Of a stretch of DNA of 64,000 nt, positions 1-7,895 are shown in pieces (position 1 is the first letter of the stretch; each line of letters starts with the position of its first letter). The notes under the pieces are model-generated. The model was not told the DNA's origin. It saw only the letters and a list, made by a program, of their open reading frames with translations, and ran no database searches. Source of the stretch: Rivularia sp. MS3 (lineage in GTDB: Bacteria; Cyanobacteriota; Cyanobacteriia; Cyanobacteriales; Nostocaceae); the NCBI GenBank assembly GCA_019192545.1, contig JAHCMI010000013.1:82316-146315 (forward strand), in the 5' to 3' direction. The position numbers and the translations under genes were made by a program.

Positions 1-662
1 ATTTTGACATTATTTAAACCACGATTATCAAGCTCTTTACGAAGAGTTTTAATCATAATTGGCCATTGAGTTTTTGATAACCTTATAAATCTGTCATTCG
101 GTTCATTTAGAACACCAGTAGCATGAATAGTAACGCCATACTCTTTCTTAAGATTAAATATAAAATTAGCTAATAAAGCGGCATAATTTTTTATTTGAGA
201 ATCAAAAATATACCCTCCCTTGTTTGGACCCATATATTTAGGAATTCCGCCCGGACCGAGTAGAAGTGTTTTACAGCCATTTGCTATTGCATCAGAAATT
301 ATTCCCGATTCAATAAAGGATTTCACGAATTGAGAAGAATCTTGTTTACTAGGTTGAGGTGCATATTTATTAGTGTTAAACCACAATCTGAGAATTTTAA
401 AGTTTGCCTCATTCCATACAAGTTTGTTAAGCAAATCTTTTTCTGATTGCGATAGTTCGGAATAAGCTGGTTTTTTACTTAGTGTCTGACTAACTCCTAA
501 ACCAGCAAATGTCTGTCTGGCACCTTGCTTTACAGTAACGGTAATTGGAGTGCCAGCAGCCTGTGCATTACATAACTGAATTCCAAAAATAATGGCAACT
601 GTAATAACAAAAAACCAAATGCAGCTACGTAAATTTAATCGAAAATACCGAAATATATACAC
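1..662 (-). CDS. Secreted clan-A glycoside hydrolase (GH30-like), C-terminus cut by window edge
   Basis: Only the first 220 or so residues are inside the window; the rest lies beyond the left edge. A GTG at 660-662 opens the frame (a TTG slightly upstream is possible). Residues 14-35 are hydrophobic and end in Ala-Gln-Ala, a plausible signal peptide. The mature part begins with a beta-rich stretch (TVTVKQGARQTFAGLGVS) typical of the N-terminus of GH30-type enzymes, followed by LRLWFN and LLLGPGG strands. The motif VLNEPND (Glu187) matches the acid/base Asn-Glu-Pro of clan GH-A barrels. The product would act outside the cytoplasm on a polysaccharide. Family assignment is inferred from motifs, and the nucleophile Glu is not visible. 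It lies 225 bp downstream of the dioxygenase gene on the same strand. Confidence 0.55.
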   Translation of the reverse strand, partial: MYIFRYFRLNLRSCIWFFVITVAIIFGIQLCNAQAAGTPITVTVKQGARQTFAGLGVSQTLSKKPAYSELSQSEKDLLNKLVWNEANFKILRLWFNTNKYAPQPSKQDSSQFVKSFIESGIISDAIANGCKTLLLGPGGIPKYMGPNKGGYIFDSQIKNYAALLANFIFNLKKEYGVTIHATGVLNEPNDRFIRLSKTQWPIMIKTLRKELDNRGLNNVK

Positions 663-886
663 GTTAATTTTATAAATATAGAACAAAATATTGTATAGAG
701 TAAGATAAATTATTTAACCCATGCTAACTTAATTTAAGTCACTATTATGCTATTTATTATAAATATAGTCAAAGTTATAAACGATGCTAGATATACTTTT
801 TACAGCAAAATTTAGTTACTAAATTTGTTGATTTAATATTTAAATTAAAAAACATACTTAGTTTAATCTTAGATATCACGGATACG

Positions 887-1861
887 TTAATTATTAATTA
901 TATTCCTAAGTTTCTCATCATCTACAATATCGTTATGAACCCCATAATCATTCATGGCATATTGTAATTGTAATATCAAACGACTTCTAGATTTTGGACG
1001 AGCAGCCTTATGATAGCAAAATGTGTCTTCTGCGAATCCAAATCCAGCTTCTCCACAAATACTAACTATATTCTCTTCGCCATAGTAGTTAGCTATTTCT
1101 TCATCACTACACTGCTTAAACGGTGAAATTAAATTAGTAAAACTTTTATTTCTGTGACTTCCACGTACATAGATGTGAGGACCGCTATTAACATTCACAT
1201 CTGTTAAATAGAAAAAGAATCTGAGAGAATTGTAGTCATCTACATCATAATGAAAATAGCTAGCTATTCTCATAGGATTGTAGGATGCTTCATTGACTGG
1301 AAATATCCACCAGAGACGAGTTCCAGTAAAAGTAGGTTTGGTTCCTAAATATTTACTTGCAATTTCTAATAATATTGAGTCACTAGCTAATTTTTTTATA
1401 GTAGGACAAGTTCTCGCTACATTAAAATATTGAGCTTGATTAAAGAAAAACTGACATCTTTTTTCTGCTTGCTCCTTTTGAAAAATTTTGAATCCAAGAT
1501 GAGGGTGCGAGTCAGCATAACATTCTGTGCTAATAGCAAATTTTAGTATTTGTTTTTGAATATGTAGAGGTAGTTTCAATCCTGCCCAAGAACCATTATT
1601 TTTCAACTTTTGTGTAATAAATTCTGTATCAACAGCTTGAAAAATAGAGGAACTTACATCAAATTTTTGCTTAAACGGTTTACCAAACAATAATTTGGCT
1701 AACGACCGAAATATTAAGAAACGGCCCGATATATACATTAATAACCATAAAGGGTTTTTTCTTGCTCTTTTATAATAAGGAAGTATTCTTTTATTAATAT
1801 TGATTTTGATATTGAATATTTTTAACCAAATAATCTTTTTGCTACAGCTTTGATTTAACAT
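887..1861 (-). CDS. Phytanoyl-CoA dioxygenase (PhyH)-like Fe(II)/2-oxoglutarate oxygenase
   Basis: The protein has 324 residues and the double-stranded beta-helix signature of PhyH-type oxygenases. An iron-binding His-x-Asp (H204, D206, in FHYDVDD) is followed by SGPHIYVRGSHRNKS, then the distal iron ligand H284 and a downstream Arg in HKAARPKSRSRL that would bind 2-oxoglutarate. The N-terminal 60 residues are basic and hydrophobic, with no clear signal peptide. Family members hydroxylate small molecules, lipids or sugar chains; the substrate cannot be read here. It lies about 1 kb downstream of the lasso cluster on the same strand, separated by repeat elements, so it may or may not be a tailoring enzyme of that cluster. 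The ATG start is followed by a normal coding sequence. Confidence 0.75.
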   Translation of the reverse strand: MLNQSCSKKIIWLKIFNIKININKRILPYYKRARKNPLWLLMYISGRFLIFRSLAKLLFGKPFKQKFDVSSSIFQAVDTEFITQKLKNNGSWAGLKLPLHIQKQILKFAISTECYADSHPHLGFKIFQKEQAEKRCQFFFNQAQYFNVARTCPTIKKLASDSILLEIASKYLGTKPTFTGTRLWWIFPVNEASYNPMRIASYFHYDVDDYNSLRFFFYLTDVNVNSGPHIYVRGSHRNKSFTNLISPFKQCSDEEIANYYGEENIVSICGEAGFGFAEDTFCYHKAARPKSRSRLILQLQYAMNDYGVHNDIVDDEKLRNIINN

Positions 1862-2345
1862 TTTAAAGTACCAATATTTTTCTAGGTTGACATTTTTGAA
1901 ACGAGTACATCAAATACAGTAAAAAACACCCAGAAAATTGGAACTTAACGACCTCATGTTTGTCTAAAATTATAACATTAATAAGTTTATTGCAATGTAT
2001 ATCATATATATATATTGTGATAATAGATTGTATTGAATATCAATTTAATACATAAGTTTAGATTTTTTTAGATAATAATTGTTGATTACTAACTATTATT
2101 TGGTTGATGTATCTTTAACAATTTTCTTGAGACTGTTCTAGCTGACAAAATATCAAGCGTCAATTTCTCAACCTCTTAAAGCCTACCATGAATAAAGGCA
2201 AGTATCGTAAAAGCTTAATGCTTCCAATATCACTGCTTTCTGAATTTATTTTATATCAAACGTAGCTAAGACCATTCTCATATAAATACATGAGAATAAA
2301 AGTGTTTCCGGAATGGAGGTGAGACACTTAAATAAGATAGTGGTC
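1862..2345. other. AT-rich intergenic stretch
   Basis: This gap between the dioxygenase gene and the inverted-repeat element shows only AT-rich sequence, including a short alternating AT run near 2005-2020. I see no open frame with coding character, RNA gene or clear terminator. Confidence 0.5.
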
Positions 2346-2599
2346 TGTCCCATAAAAATTGACGGGAAGCAGGCAAGCAGTGGGAGCAGGGGAAGCAGAG
2401 GAAGGAGGCAGGGGGAGAAGAAGTTTTTTGTTTTTACGGTACACCCTTTCATACTAACGGGACAAACAAATAGGTTAGTAGTCTATCCCATTAGTAATTA
2501 GAGGTTAAATTATATAACCGCAGAGAGCGTAAAGGGCGCAGAGAAAAGAGAAAAGAAGAGAGGTGAGAAGTTTATTGACCCATCATATTTTATGGGACA
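2346..2599. repeat. 254-bp fold-back element with imperfect terminal inverted repeats
   Basis: The left end (2346-2366) reads TGTCCCATAAAAATTGACGG and the right end (about 2579-2599) is its imperfect inverse, both starting TGTCCCATAAAA from the outside. A second, nested inverted repeat (CTAACGGGACA and TATCCCATTAG) lies near 2453-2495. The interior is a purine-rich low-complexity run plus a 'cgcagaga' type repeat common between cyanobacterial genes. Short open frames on both strands across it encode only low-complexity Leu/Pro or Gly/Ser/Arg runs and are not genes. It could be a MITE or a degraded fold-back element; no target duplication was identified. Confidence 0.45.
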
Positions 2600-2667
2600 A
2601 AGTACTAAGTACGCTTATACAAATTATTACTTCTTAGAGGATGTTTAAAAGGATTTCTATAGGTAAT

Positions 2668-2713
2668 GCGAGCATCTTGCCCTCTATTAGTTGTAAGAGA
2701 GCAAAATACTCGC
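2668..2713. repeat. 17-bp inverted repeat, hairpin-forming
   Basis: The arms GCGAGCATCTTGCCCTC (2668-2684) and GAGAGCAAAATACTCGC (2697-2713) are complementary except for three transitions, with a 12-nt loop. In minus-strand RNA these become G-U pairs. It sits about 160 bp downstream of the lasso nucleotidyltransferase gene and could act as the 3' end of that operon, but there is no clear U tract. Repeats of this GCGAGCATCTTGC type are typical of Nostocales intergenic DNA. Confidence 0.5.
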
Positions 2714-2870
2714 ACTATAAAATTAAACATTTGAGATGCTCCGATTCACAAAGGTTCAAATTAATGAAATATTTGTTTAAACAATTAAACCCGCTATCCA
2801 ATAATAAACTTACTTATAATCATGCCATTACTAAATTGCTATTCACAGACTTTGCTTCTAAGATAAAATT

Positions 2871-3953
2871 CTATATTAATGCAGGTAATATTCTATTATT
2901 CCTTGCCCAAACTAGAATTAACTGATACAAGCTATAGTTGGCTTTATCCAGTATCCGTTCTCTAACACTAATATCGAATAAAGATTTCTCTATAAGCGTT
3001 GGCGAAGAATTACTTTTATCAAAAAGATTTTGACTTAATTCTGTAGCAACTGATTTAAGTTCAGCTTCAGATTCTATACTTTGCACAATCTCTTTAGGAA
3101 GCTCTATAGCAAGAAGATTTTTCGTTAAAAGCATACCAAGCAAGAATCTTTTTTTGCAGCCTAACTTCTTAGCTTGTTTTATTACCCACGCCCAGTTCAT
3201 TTTTGGAGAAACTTCTATTAGATGGGCGACATCACTTATCAACCTTAACTTATTCCATCTATCTCTTGAGCCATGTACGCAAAGAAATAAAAGATTATCT
3301 TCTGGTGAAAGATTTCTTACTTTTTTACCGGCGATAGATACTGTATCATGACGCTGCCAAAGTTCTTCATGGTGAAGTGGAAAGGACAAGTATTTTTGCA
3401 GCAGTTGCCAGTGAAAATCTAAATTAACTCCGGTATTTTTATGAAAATAATTATTATCTTTACAATAAGGTGATTTTAGTCGAGCAACTTCTTGTCCTCG
3501 GGTGAAATTGTATGTACTTTCATATCCAACAGAAACTAATAAATCTCTGGCTTTTATCGCATCTTCTTCACGAACTAAAATATCTAAGTCACCAAATTGC
3601 CTGAACGCAACATTACCGTAGGCACAAACGGCTAAAACTGCTCCTTTAATGGGAATTGCATGTATTTGCTGAGATTCAAATAAATCTAATAGCTTAAGTA
3701 ATTCGCTGGTTATAAATAGGTTGCGTGTAGCATTTGCTTGGAACTCCTGCTTTAACTGAATTAAAACTTCATTAGGAACCAACTCCGGACAAATCCTTTT
3801 CAGTTTTTGATAAAGCAAGGGTATTAGTTTATGATAATTGGCTGTTTTAATTAACTTTTGCCAATCTATTTCTTGTTTAACAAGAGTCTTTATTTTCTCT
3901 ATCTCAGTAGGCTTTAAATTCGCACGCGCACAGTAGATAAGTAATTCTTCCAT
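2871..3953 (-). CDS. Nucleotidyltransferase-like tailoring enzyme of lasso cluster (NTP_transf_5 type)
   Basis: The protein has 360 residues and the fold signature of the uncharacterised-nucleotidyltransferase family found in lasso-peptide clusters. A Lys-Gly segment (IPIKGAVLAV) is followed by FRQFGDLDILV, whose Asp-x-Asp would bind metal-nucleotide, then LDFHWQLL and an alpha-helical C-terminal half. In related clusters these enzymes act with an HPr-kinase-like protein on the C-terminus of the precursor. My recollection is that the pseudomycoidin homologue adds hexoses to the phosphorylated C-terminal residue. It is the last gene of the cluster, 106 bp after the ABC exporter. The exact transferred group here is unknown. 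Confidence 0.8.
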   Translation of the reverse strand: MEELLIYCARANLKPTEIEKIKTLVKQEIDWQKLIKTANYHKLIPLLYQKLKRICPELVPNEVLIQLKQEFQANATRNLFITSELLKLLDLFESQQIHAIPIKGAVLAVCAYGNVAFRQFGDLDILVREEDAIKARDLLVSVGYESTYNFTRGQEVARLKSPYCKDNNYFHKNTGVNLDFHWQLLQKYLSFPLHHEELWQRHDTVSIAGKKVRNLSPEDNLLFLCVHGSRDRWNKLRLISDVAHLIEVSPKMNWAWVIKQAKKLGCKKRFLLGMLLTKNLLAIELPKEIVQSIESEAELKSVATELSQNLFDKSNSSPTLIEKSLFDISVRERILDKANYSLYQLILVWARNNRILPALI

Positions 3954-4059
3954 TTATAACTCAACTTAGAATATTAATAACTAAAGAATATTTTGGCTTG
4001 CTACTATCCTCAGATAAAATTCTTGTGTATTTATCTGATTTACTACCTGATATAATTTT

Positions 4060-5874
4060 TTAACGATAGTTTTGGGCTTGAGTTTCAAATAAGTAGGCAT
4101 AAGTACCATTTTGCTGCATTAATTCTTGGTGAGAACCGTTTTCAATGACTTTGCCATGTTCTATAACATAGATTCTGTCAGCCATTTTTACCGTTGATAA
4201 GCGATGGCTAATTAGAATTGCAGCTTGTCCTTTAATAAGTTCGCGGAATTTACGAAAAACCTCTTCTTCTGCTTTGGGGTCCATAGCGCTGGTTGGTTCG
4301 TCTAGGACAATTACCTGAGATTTACGTAAAAATGCTCTGGCTAAGGCTATTTTTTGCCACTGCCCAATACTTAATTCTTCCCCTTGCTCAAATAATTTTC
4401 CTAAAATGGTGTCATAGCGTTTAGGTAATTTGGATATAACATCGTCGGCACCAGCCATACGTGCAGCTTGTATAATTTTGCTGTTATTCGGTTCGATACT
4501 GGTATTTCCTAACCAAATATTTTCATTAGCCGTTAAATGGTATTTTGCATAATCTTGAAAAATTACGCCTATTTCTTGACGAAGTGCCGGAATCTGAAAC
4601 TGACGTATATCAATACCATCAATGGTTATTTTTCCACCAGTGGGGTCGTATAATCGACACAGCAATTTAATTAAACTGGTTTTACCAGAACCATTTTCTC
4701 CTACTAATGCTACAACTTCTCCAGGCTTTACTGTCAGGTTTACATTTTGTAGGGCTTTACGGTTACTGTTAGAATACTCAAAACTGACGTTGTCAAAAAC
4801 AATCCCTGACTGCATGGGAGCAGGAAATGATTTCGGGTTGATAGGTTCAACAACTTTAGGCTTTAAATCCAGGAATTCATAAAGATTAGCAAGAAACAGA
4901 TTGTCTTCGTATAAGGAATTAAAATGACGCAGCATTCCTTGAAGAGAACTTTGTCCCTTTTGAAATGCTTGGTAATATAGTACTAAATCGCCTATAGCAA
5001 GAATACCTTGAATAGTTTGGTAAAAAATAAACGTATAAGCAGTAAATATTAATATTCCCGATATTACTTGAGCAATAATATTAGCAACAGCGCGTTTGCT
5101 GACAATATTCAATCCTTCCTTGTACATCTTGATTTTCAAGCGATAAAATCGTTCGCTGAAAATATTACCTAATTCAAATAAACGGATTTCTTTAGCGTAT
5201 AAATCCGATGTTAATAAAGAGCCTAAGTATTGAATTTGTCTATCTTTTGGTGTATTTTCCCGCTGCCAATCATAGATTAGTTGAGAATATTTTCCTCTAA
5301 CTAACATTGCAGGAATTGCTGCAACAAAAAGCACTCCGGCAATTCCCCAATGTAATGATAGTAATAAACCAACTATGGCAATTAAAGAAATTCCATTTTG
5401 GACAACTTGCGCTAACCGATTGACAATTTGCGTCGGTCGAAAAGACGCTTCTTGTTGCGCTCGTTGTAATGCGTCGTAATATTTGGAATTTTCGTAGTAT
5501 TCTAAATCTACCTCAATTGATTTTGCATGAAGAATATTCTGCATGTGATTGGTGACTTGCTGACCTTGAGCAATATCAATCACTTCTGCTAGAGAAGAAA
5601 CTACAGTGTTCAGGATAGTGACTACGGCTGTTAGTATCAATAAAACTATTGCTTCACGAAAAGCTGCTTCCTTGTCAGCAGCATTTACACTTGCGGCTAC
5701 TGTGTCGATAAGCAGTTTTCCGAGATATAGAGGTATTAAAGGTAGAATTCCCTGGAAAATAAGAAATATTAAACGGGCGATCGCCAGTTTAGGACTGCTT
5801 TGCCAAACTAAGCGTAATGCACCCCCGAGCCGCCATCGGCTACGCATCTTTTTGAGTATTTTACCTGCTTGCAT
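4060..5874 (-). CDS. ABC exporter of lasso cluster (permease-ATPase fusion)
   Basis: The 604 residues hold a six-helix transmembrane domain (roughly 30-310) followed by an ATPase domain. Walker A is GENGSGKTS (392-400), the signature is the variant LSIGQ (501-505), Walker B is VIVLDE (521-526) and the switch His is H557. There is no N-terminal C39 peptidase domain, which fits a system where leader cleavage is done by separate B1/B2 proteins. The LSIGQWQ signature is common in peptide exporters of lasso and lanthipeptide clusters. It is expected to pump the mature peptide across the inner membrane and provide self-immunity (LasD/McjD role). It lies 108 bp after the kinase gene. Confidence 0.85.
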   Translation of the reverse strand: MQAGKILKKMRSRWRLGGALRLVWQSSPKLAIARLIFLIFQGILPLIPLYLGKLLIDTVAASVNAADKEAAFREAIVLLILTAVVTILNTVVSSLAEVIDIAQGQQVTNHMQNILHAKSIEVDLEYYENSKYYDALQRAQQEASFRPTQIVNRLAQVVQNGISLIAIVGLLLSLHWGIAGVLFVAAIPAMLVRGKYSQLIYDWQRENTPKDRQIQYLGSLLTSDLYAKEIRLFELGNIFSERFYRLKIKMYKEGLNIVSKRAVANIIAQVISGILIFTAYTFIFYQTIQGILAIGDLVLYYQAFQKGQSSLQGMLRHFNSLYEDNLFLANLYEFLDLKPKVVEPINPKSFPAPMQSGIVFDNVSFEYSNSNRKALQNVNLTVKPGEVVALVGENGSGKTSLIKLLCRLYDPTGGKITIDGIDIRQFQIPALRQEIGVIFQDYAKYHLTANENIWLGNTSIEPNNSKIIQAARMAGADDVISKLPKRYDTILGKLFEQGEELSIGQWQKIALARAFLRKSQVIVLDEPTSAMDPKAEEEVFRKFRELIKGQAAILISHRLSTVKMADRIYVIEHGKVIENGSHQELMQQNGTYAYLFETQAQNYR

Positions 5875-5982
5875 AAGTGGAATTTCTCGCTCAAGACAAT
5901 CAATTCGAGTGCTATTTAATCAAAAATCTGCTCGTATTTGTGTCGTTTAACCATCAAATCACGAGCTTTATTTATTACGAAC

Positions 5983-6891
5983 TCAAGCTAATGCTTTGGT
6001 TAATTGACTCGATAAATTTTCTTCTACTAGCTTGACTATCTCAGGTAGCAAGGTTAAATTACGAGGTCTTCCCAAACGATAAACTCCATATTCTTTAGCT
6101 AGAGTGACGCACTGAAAAAAGTGATTAGTATCCCCAGAATGATATAAAGTTGTCGGACGTGAATGACGTACAAGTTCTATCACAGATTCTTTTGGTGTTA
6201 AAGGTTCTATTTTGAATTCTTCGTCATCATATAGTACGTAGATACGCCCAATAGGTAATGGTGCTGAAGAAATTGGTTTAAGACGATGACCCCGTTTTTG
6301 CTTGGGAGAATTTATTACATCTAAGGAATCAAAATCATACCCTAAAGCTTCAGCAGTTTTCTGACAAAGTTTTATTTGAGGGAAGCCAGGGGTAATAGTA
6401 GCTGGTCCCTTAGCTAAAGTTACGGGAGCAACATCGTCAGTGAGAATATAATATCCCTTTCGATAAAATGCAGCTGCGGTAGAAGATTTTCCTTGACCTG
6501 ATTCTCCTAAAATAGCAATGGCGTTACCATTTATATTGGCAACGCTAGCGTGTAATACTAAAAACTCTCGCTGATAAAGCAAGATTGCCATTATTGTTCC
6601 GACAAGATAAAGACGGATTTGTTTCTGGGTGGCTTCTGCTATAGGAACAACTACAATCTTTCTTCCTCCTTGAATTAGGAAAACACCTGCATCCTTAACG
6701 TAGAAAACTGCTTGTTGTCGGTTTAAACTCAACCCCCACTCTTGAGCAAGCATTTTTTCTGATAAGTAGTCACTTGGGCTGCTGTCTCTGTCAATAGTTA
6801 GGGTTACATCGCATCCGGCTTCTGCGGAAATAAACTCTGGGATTGGTATTTCGGATTGAATACCTAAACCGTAAGCAATATAGGAATACAT
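5983..6891 (-). CDS. HPr-kinase-like tailoring kinase of lasso cluster
   Basis: The protein has 302 residues. The central motif LHASVANINGNAIAILGESGQGKSS contains the conserved His (H114) and a P-loop, GESGQGKSS (129-137), followed by ILTDDVAPV with the Asp pair D152/D153; this is the layout of the HPr kinase/phosphorylase catalytic core. It lacks the N-terminal HPrK regulatory domain. In paeninodin-type lasso clusters such kinases phosphorylate a C-terminal Ser of the precursor. The precursor encoded next door ends in Pro-Ser-Ser-Leu, so Ser69 or Ser70 are candidate targets (inference). It is on the same strand as the precursor gene, 576 bp downstream of it, beyond two hairpin structures. 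Confidence 0.8.
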   Translation of the reverse strand: MYSYIAYGLGIQSEIPIPEFISAEAGCDVTLTIDRDSSPSDYLSEKMLAQEWGLSLNRQQAVFYVKDAGVFLIQGGRKIVVVPIAEATQKQIRLYLVGTIMAILLYQREFLVLHASVANINGNAIAILGESGQGKSSTAAAFYRKGYYILTDDVAPVTLAKGPATITPGFPQIKLCQKTAEALGYDFDSLDVINSPKQKRGHRLKPISSAPLPIGRIYVLYDDEEFKIEPLTPKESVIELVRHSRPTTLYHSGDTNHFFQCVTLAKEYGVYRLGRPRNLTLLPEIVKLVEENLSSQLTKALA

Positions 6892-7235
6892 TTTTTGTGT
6901 AGTAATTAGTAAATTGGGATTAGCAAAATGTATAGAACAATTTACACAAGTTAGCTATAGAAATCGTGAATATATGTAAATATGTATTTTGATAAACCGA
7001 CAGTTTGCTTATAACAGCGTTTATGTATCTTTAGACTAATAATATCGCCGTCAAAAACCTTTGTATAATCTACATCTTGAAATTTGTATTTTTCTGAATT
7101 GCCAAAAACCAGTGCCTTCAAGTAAATTGATTATAGGCATTAAACTAGTTAATTTAGAAAGCTTGGCGAGCGTTCCTACCCAGATTTGCTAGAAACTACT
7201 GGTTAAGATACAATCACCAAGCTAACTAAAAATTA

Positions 7236-7370
7236 GCTAATCTCTCTTGAGTGCCAGAATAATATAAAGCTAGACAATAACAGTAAAGTCAAATATAGGG
7301 TTCGACTACCGAAAATAAATTTGTTTTACAACAGATGGTCTGCTTTTATAAAGACACTCAAGAGATTAGC
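7236..7370. repeat. Long-loop inverted repeat between precursor and kinase genes
   Basis: The arms GCTAATCTCTCTTGAGTG (7236-7253) and CACTCAAGAGATTAGC (7355-7370) are inverse copies differing by one extra CT pair. They enclose about 101 nt without coding character. The arms could fold the 3' part of the precursor transcript or mark the ends of a small decayed element. No flanking target duplication was seen. Confidence 0.5.
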
Positions 7371-7405
7371 GAAACTAGACTCTAAATAAATTCAGCTATC
7401 AGGTA

Positions 7406-7444
7406 ATGGGGTTAGATAGGCAAGCAACTTCCTATCTTCCCCAT
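7406..7444 (-). terminator. Strong hairpin 23 nt after the lasso precursor stop codon
   Basis: The arms at 7406-7420 (ATGGGGTTAGATAGG) and 7431-7444 (CCTATCTTCCCCAT) pair along 14 positions around a 10-nt loop. It follows the precursor gene in the direction of transcription. There is no long U tract after it, so it may be an attenuator or 3'-end stabiliser rather than a full terminator. Such hairpins are common after RiPP precursor genes and give more precursor than enzyme mRNA. Confidence 0.6.
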
Positions 7445-7467
7445 TTCCGATATAAGCTGATTCTTAA

Positions 7468-7683
7468 TTAGAGGCTAGAAGGTACAACTGTAAAACTTTG
7501 ATCTGGAGTTGTGAAAGTAGTGGTGTTGGGGTTAGTACCAGGGGTAGTATTGGTAACGGAAACGGTACCATCGGCACTAATGTTTGCTTGGAAGTCACCA
7601 AAACCAGTACCAGATTGTTGAGTCAAGTTAGCGAATTCACCGTAAGCGCTTAATTCGGGTCTGCTGTATACTTTCTTAGACAT
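7468..7683 (-). CDS. Lasso peptide precursor with long Thr-rich core
   Basis: The gene encodes 71 residues preceded by AGGAG seven to eight bases before the ATG. The leader carries the canonical lasso motif Tyr6-x2-Pro9-x-Leu11-x3-Gly15-x5-Thr21, which is the B1 recognition element plus the Thr normally at position -2. Using that Thr, cleavage would follow Gln22 and the core would start QSGTGFGD, so Asp30 becomes residue 8 and an eight-residue macrolactam ring (Gln1-Asp8) is predicted. Starting at Ser24 would give a seven-residue ring. The remaining 41 residues hold eleven Thr and four Asn, no Cys, Lys or Arg, and end in Pro-Ser-Ser-Leu. Known lasso cores are usually 15-26 residues, so this tail is exceptional. 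The gene sits between the cyclase and the kinase. Confidence 0.85.
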   Translation of the reverse strand: MSKKVYSRPELSAYGEFANLTQQSGTGFGDFQANISADGTVSVTNTTPGTNPNTTTFTTPDQSFTVVPSSL

Positions 7684-7751
7684 GGATTTACTCCTAAAAT
7701 TACTTTGTTGTTTGAAAACCGAAAACTTTCTAAATTAGATTCGCCTTCGGT

Positions 7752-7773
7752 GGTGGCTTGGATTCAAACCACC
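7752..7773. promoter_or_regulatory. 22-bp near-perfect palindrome upstream of precursor gene
   Basis: The ends GGTGG and CCACC enclose a centre that is also self-complementary apart from one mismatch and one G-T pair. It lies 69 bp upstream of the precursor ATG, between cyclase and precursor genes. It may be a regulatory site or an RNA hairpin that sets precursor expression; no function can be assigned from sequence. Confidence 0.4.
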
Positions 7774-7895
7774 AATAAGTACCAGGCTGAGGTAAATTAA
7801 TTACTGAAGCTTGAAATTCATTTGTTCTAGAGATGTTCTGGCTCTGCACTGATTTTTCCTCGAATTACATCTTATATATGCGCTTTCTTTAGCTT

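Noticed and set aside
2246..2501. Open frames on both strands over the purine-rich run
   Set aside because: Low-complexity Leu/Pro or Gly/Ser/Arg translations inside a fold-back repeat; no ribosome site.
2641..2925. Plus-strand frame of 94 codons
   Set aside because: It covers a hairpin repeat and overlaps the nucleotidyltransferase gene on the other strand; composition is not protein-like.
7052..7139. Minus-strand 29-codon frame containing Gly-Thr-Gly-Phe, reminiscent of the lasso core
   Set aside because: No ribosome site, no leader motif and only a short match, so a second precursor is not supported.
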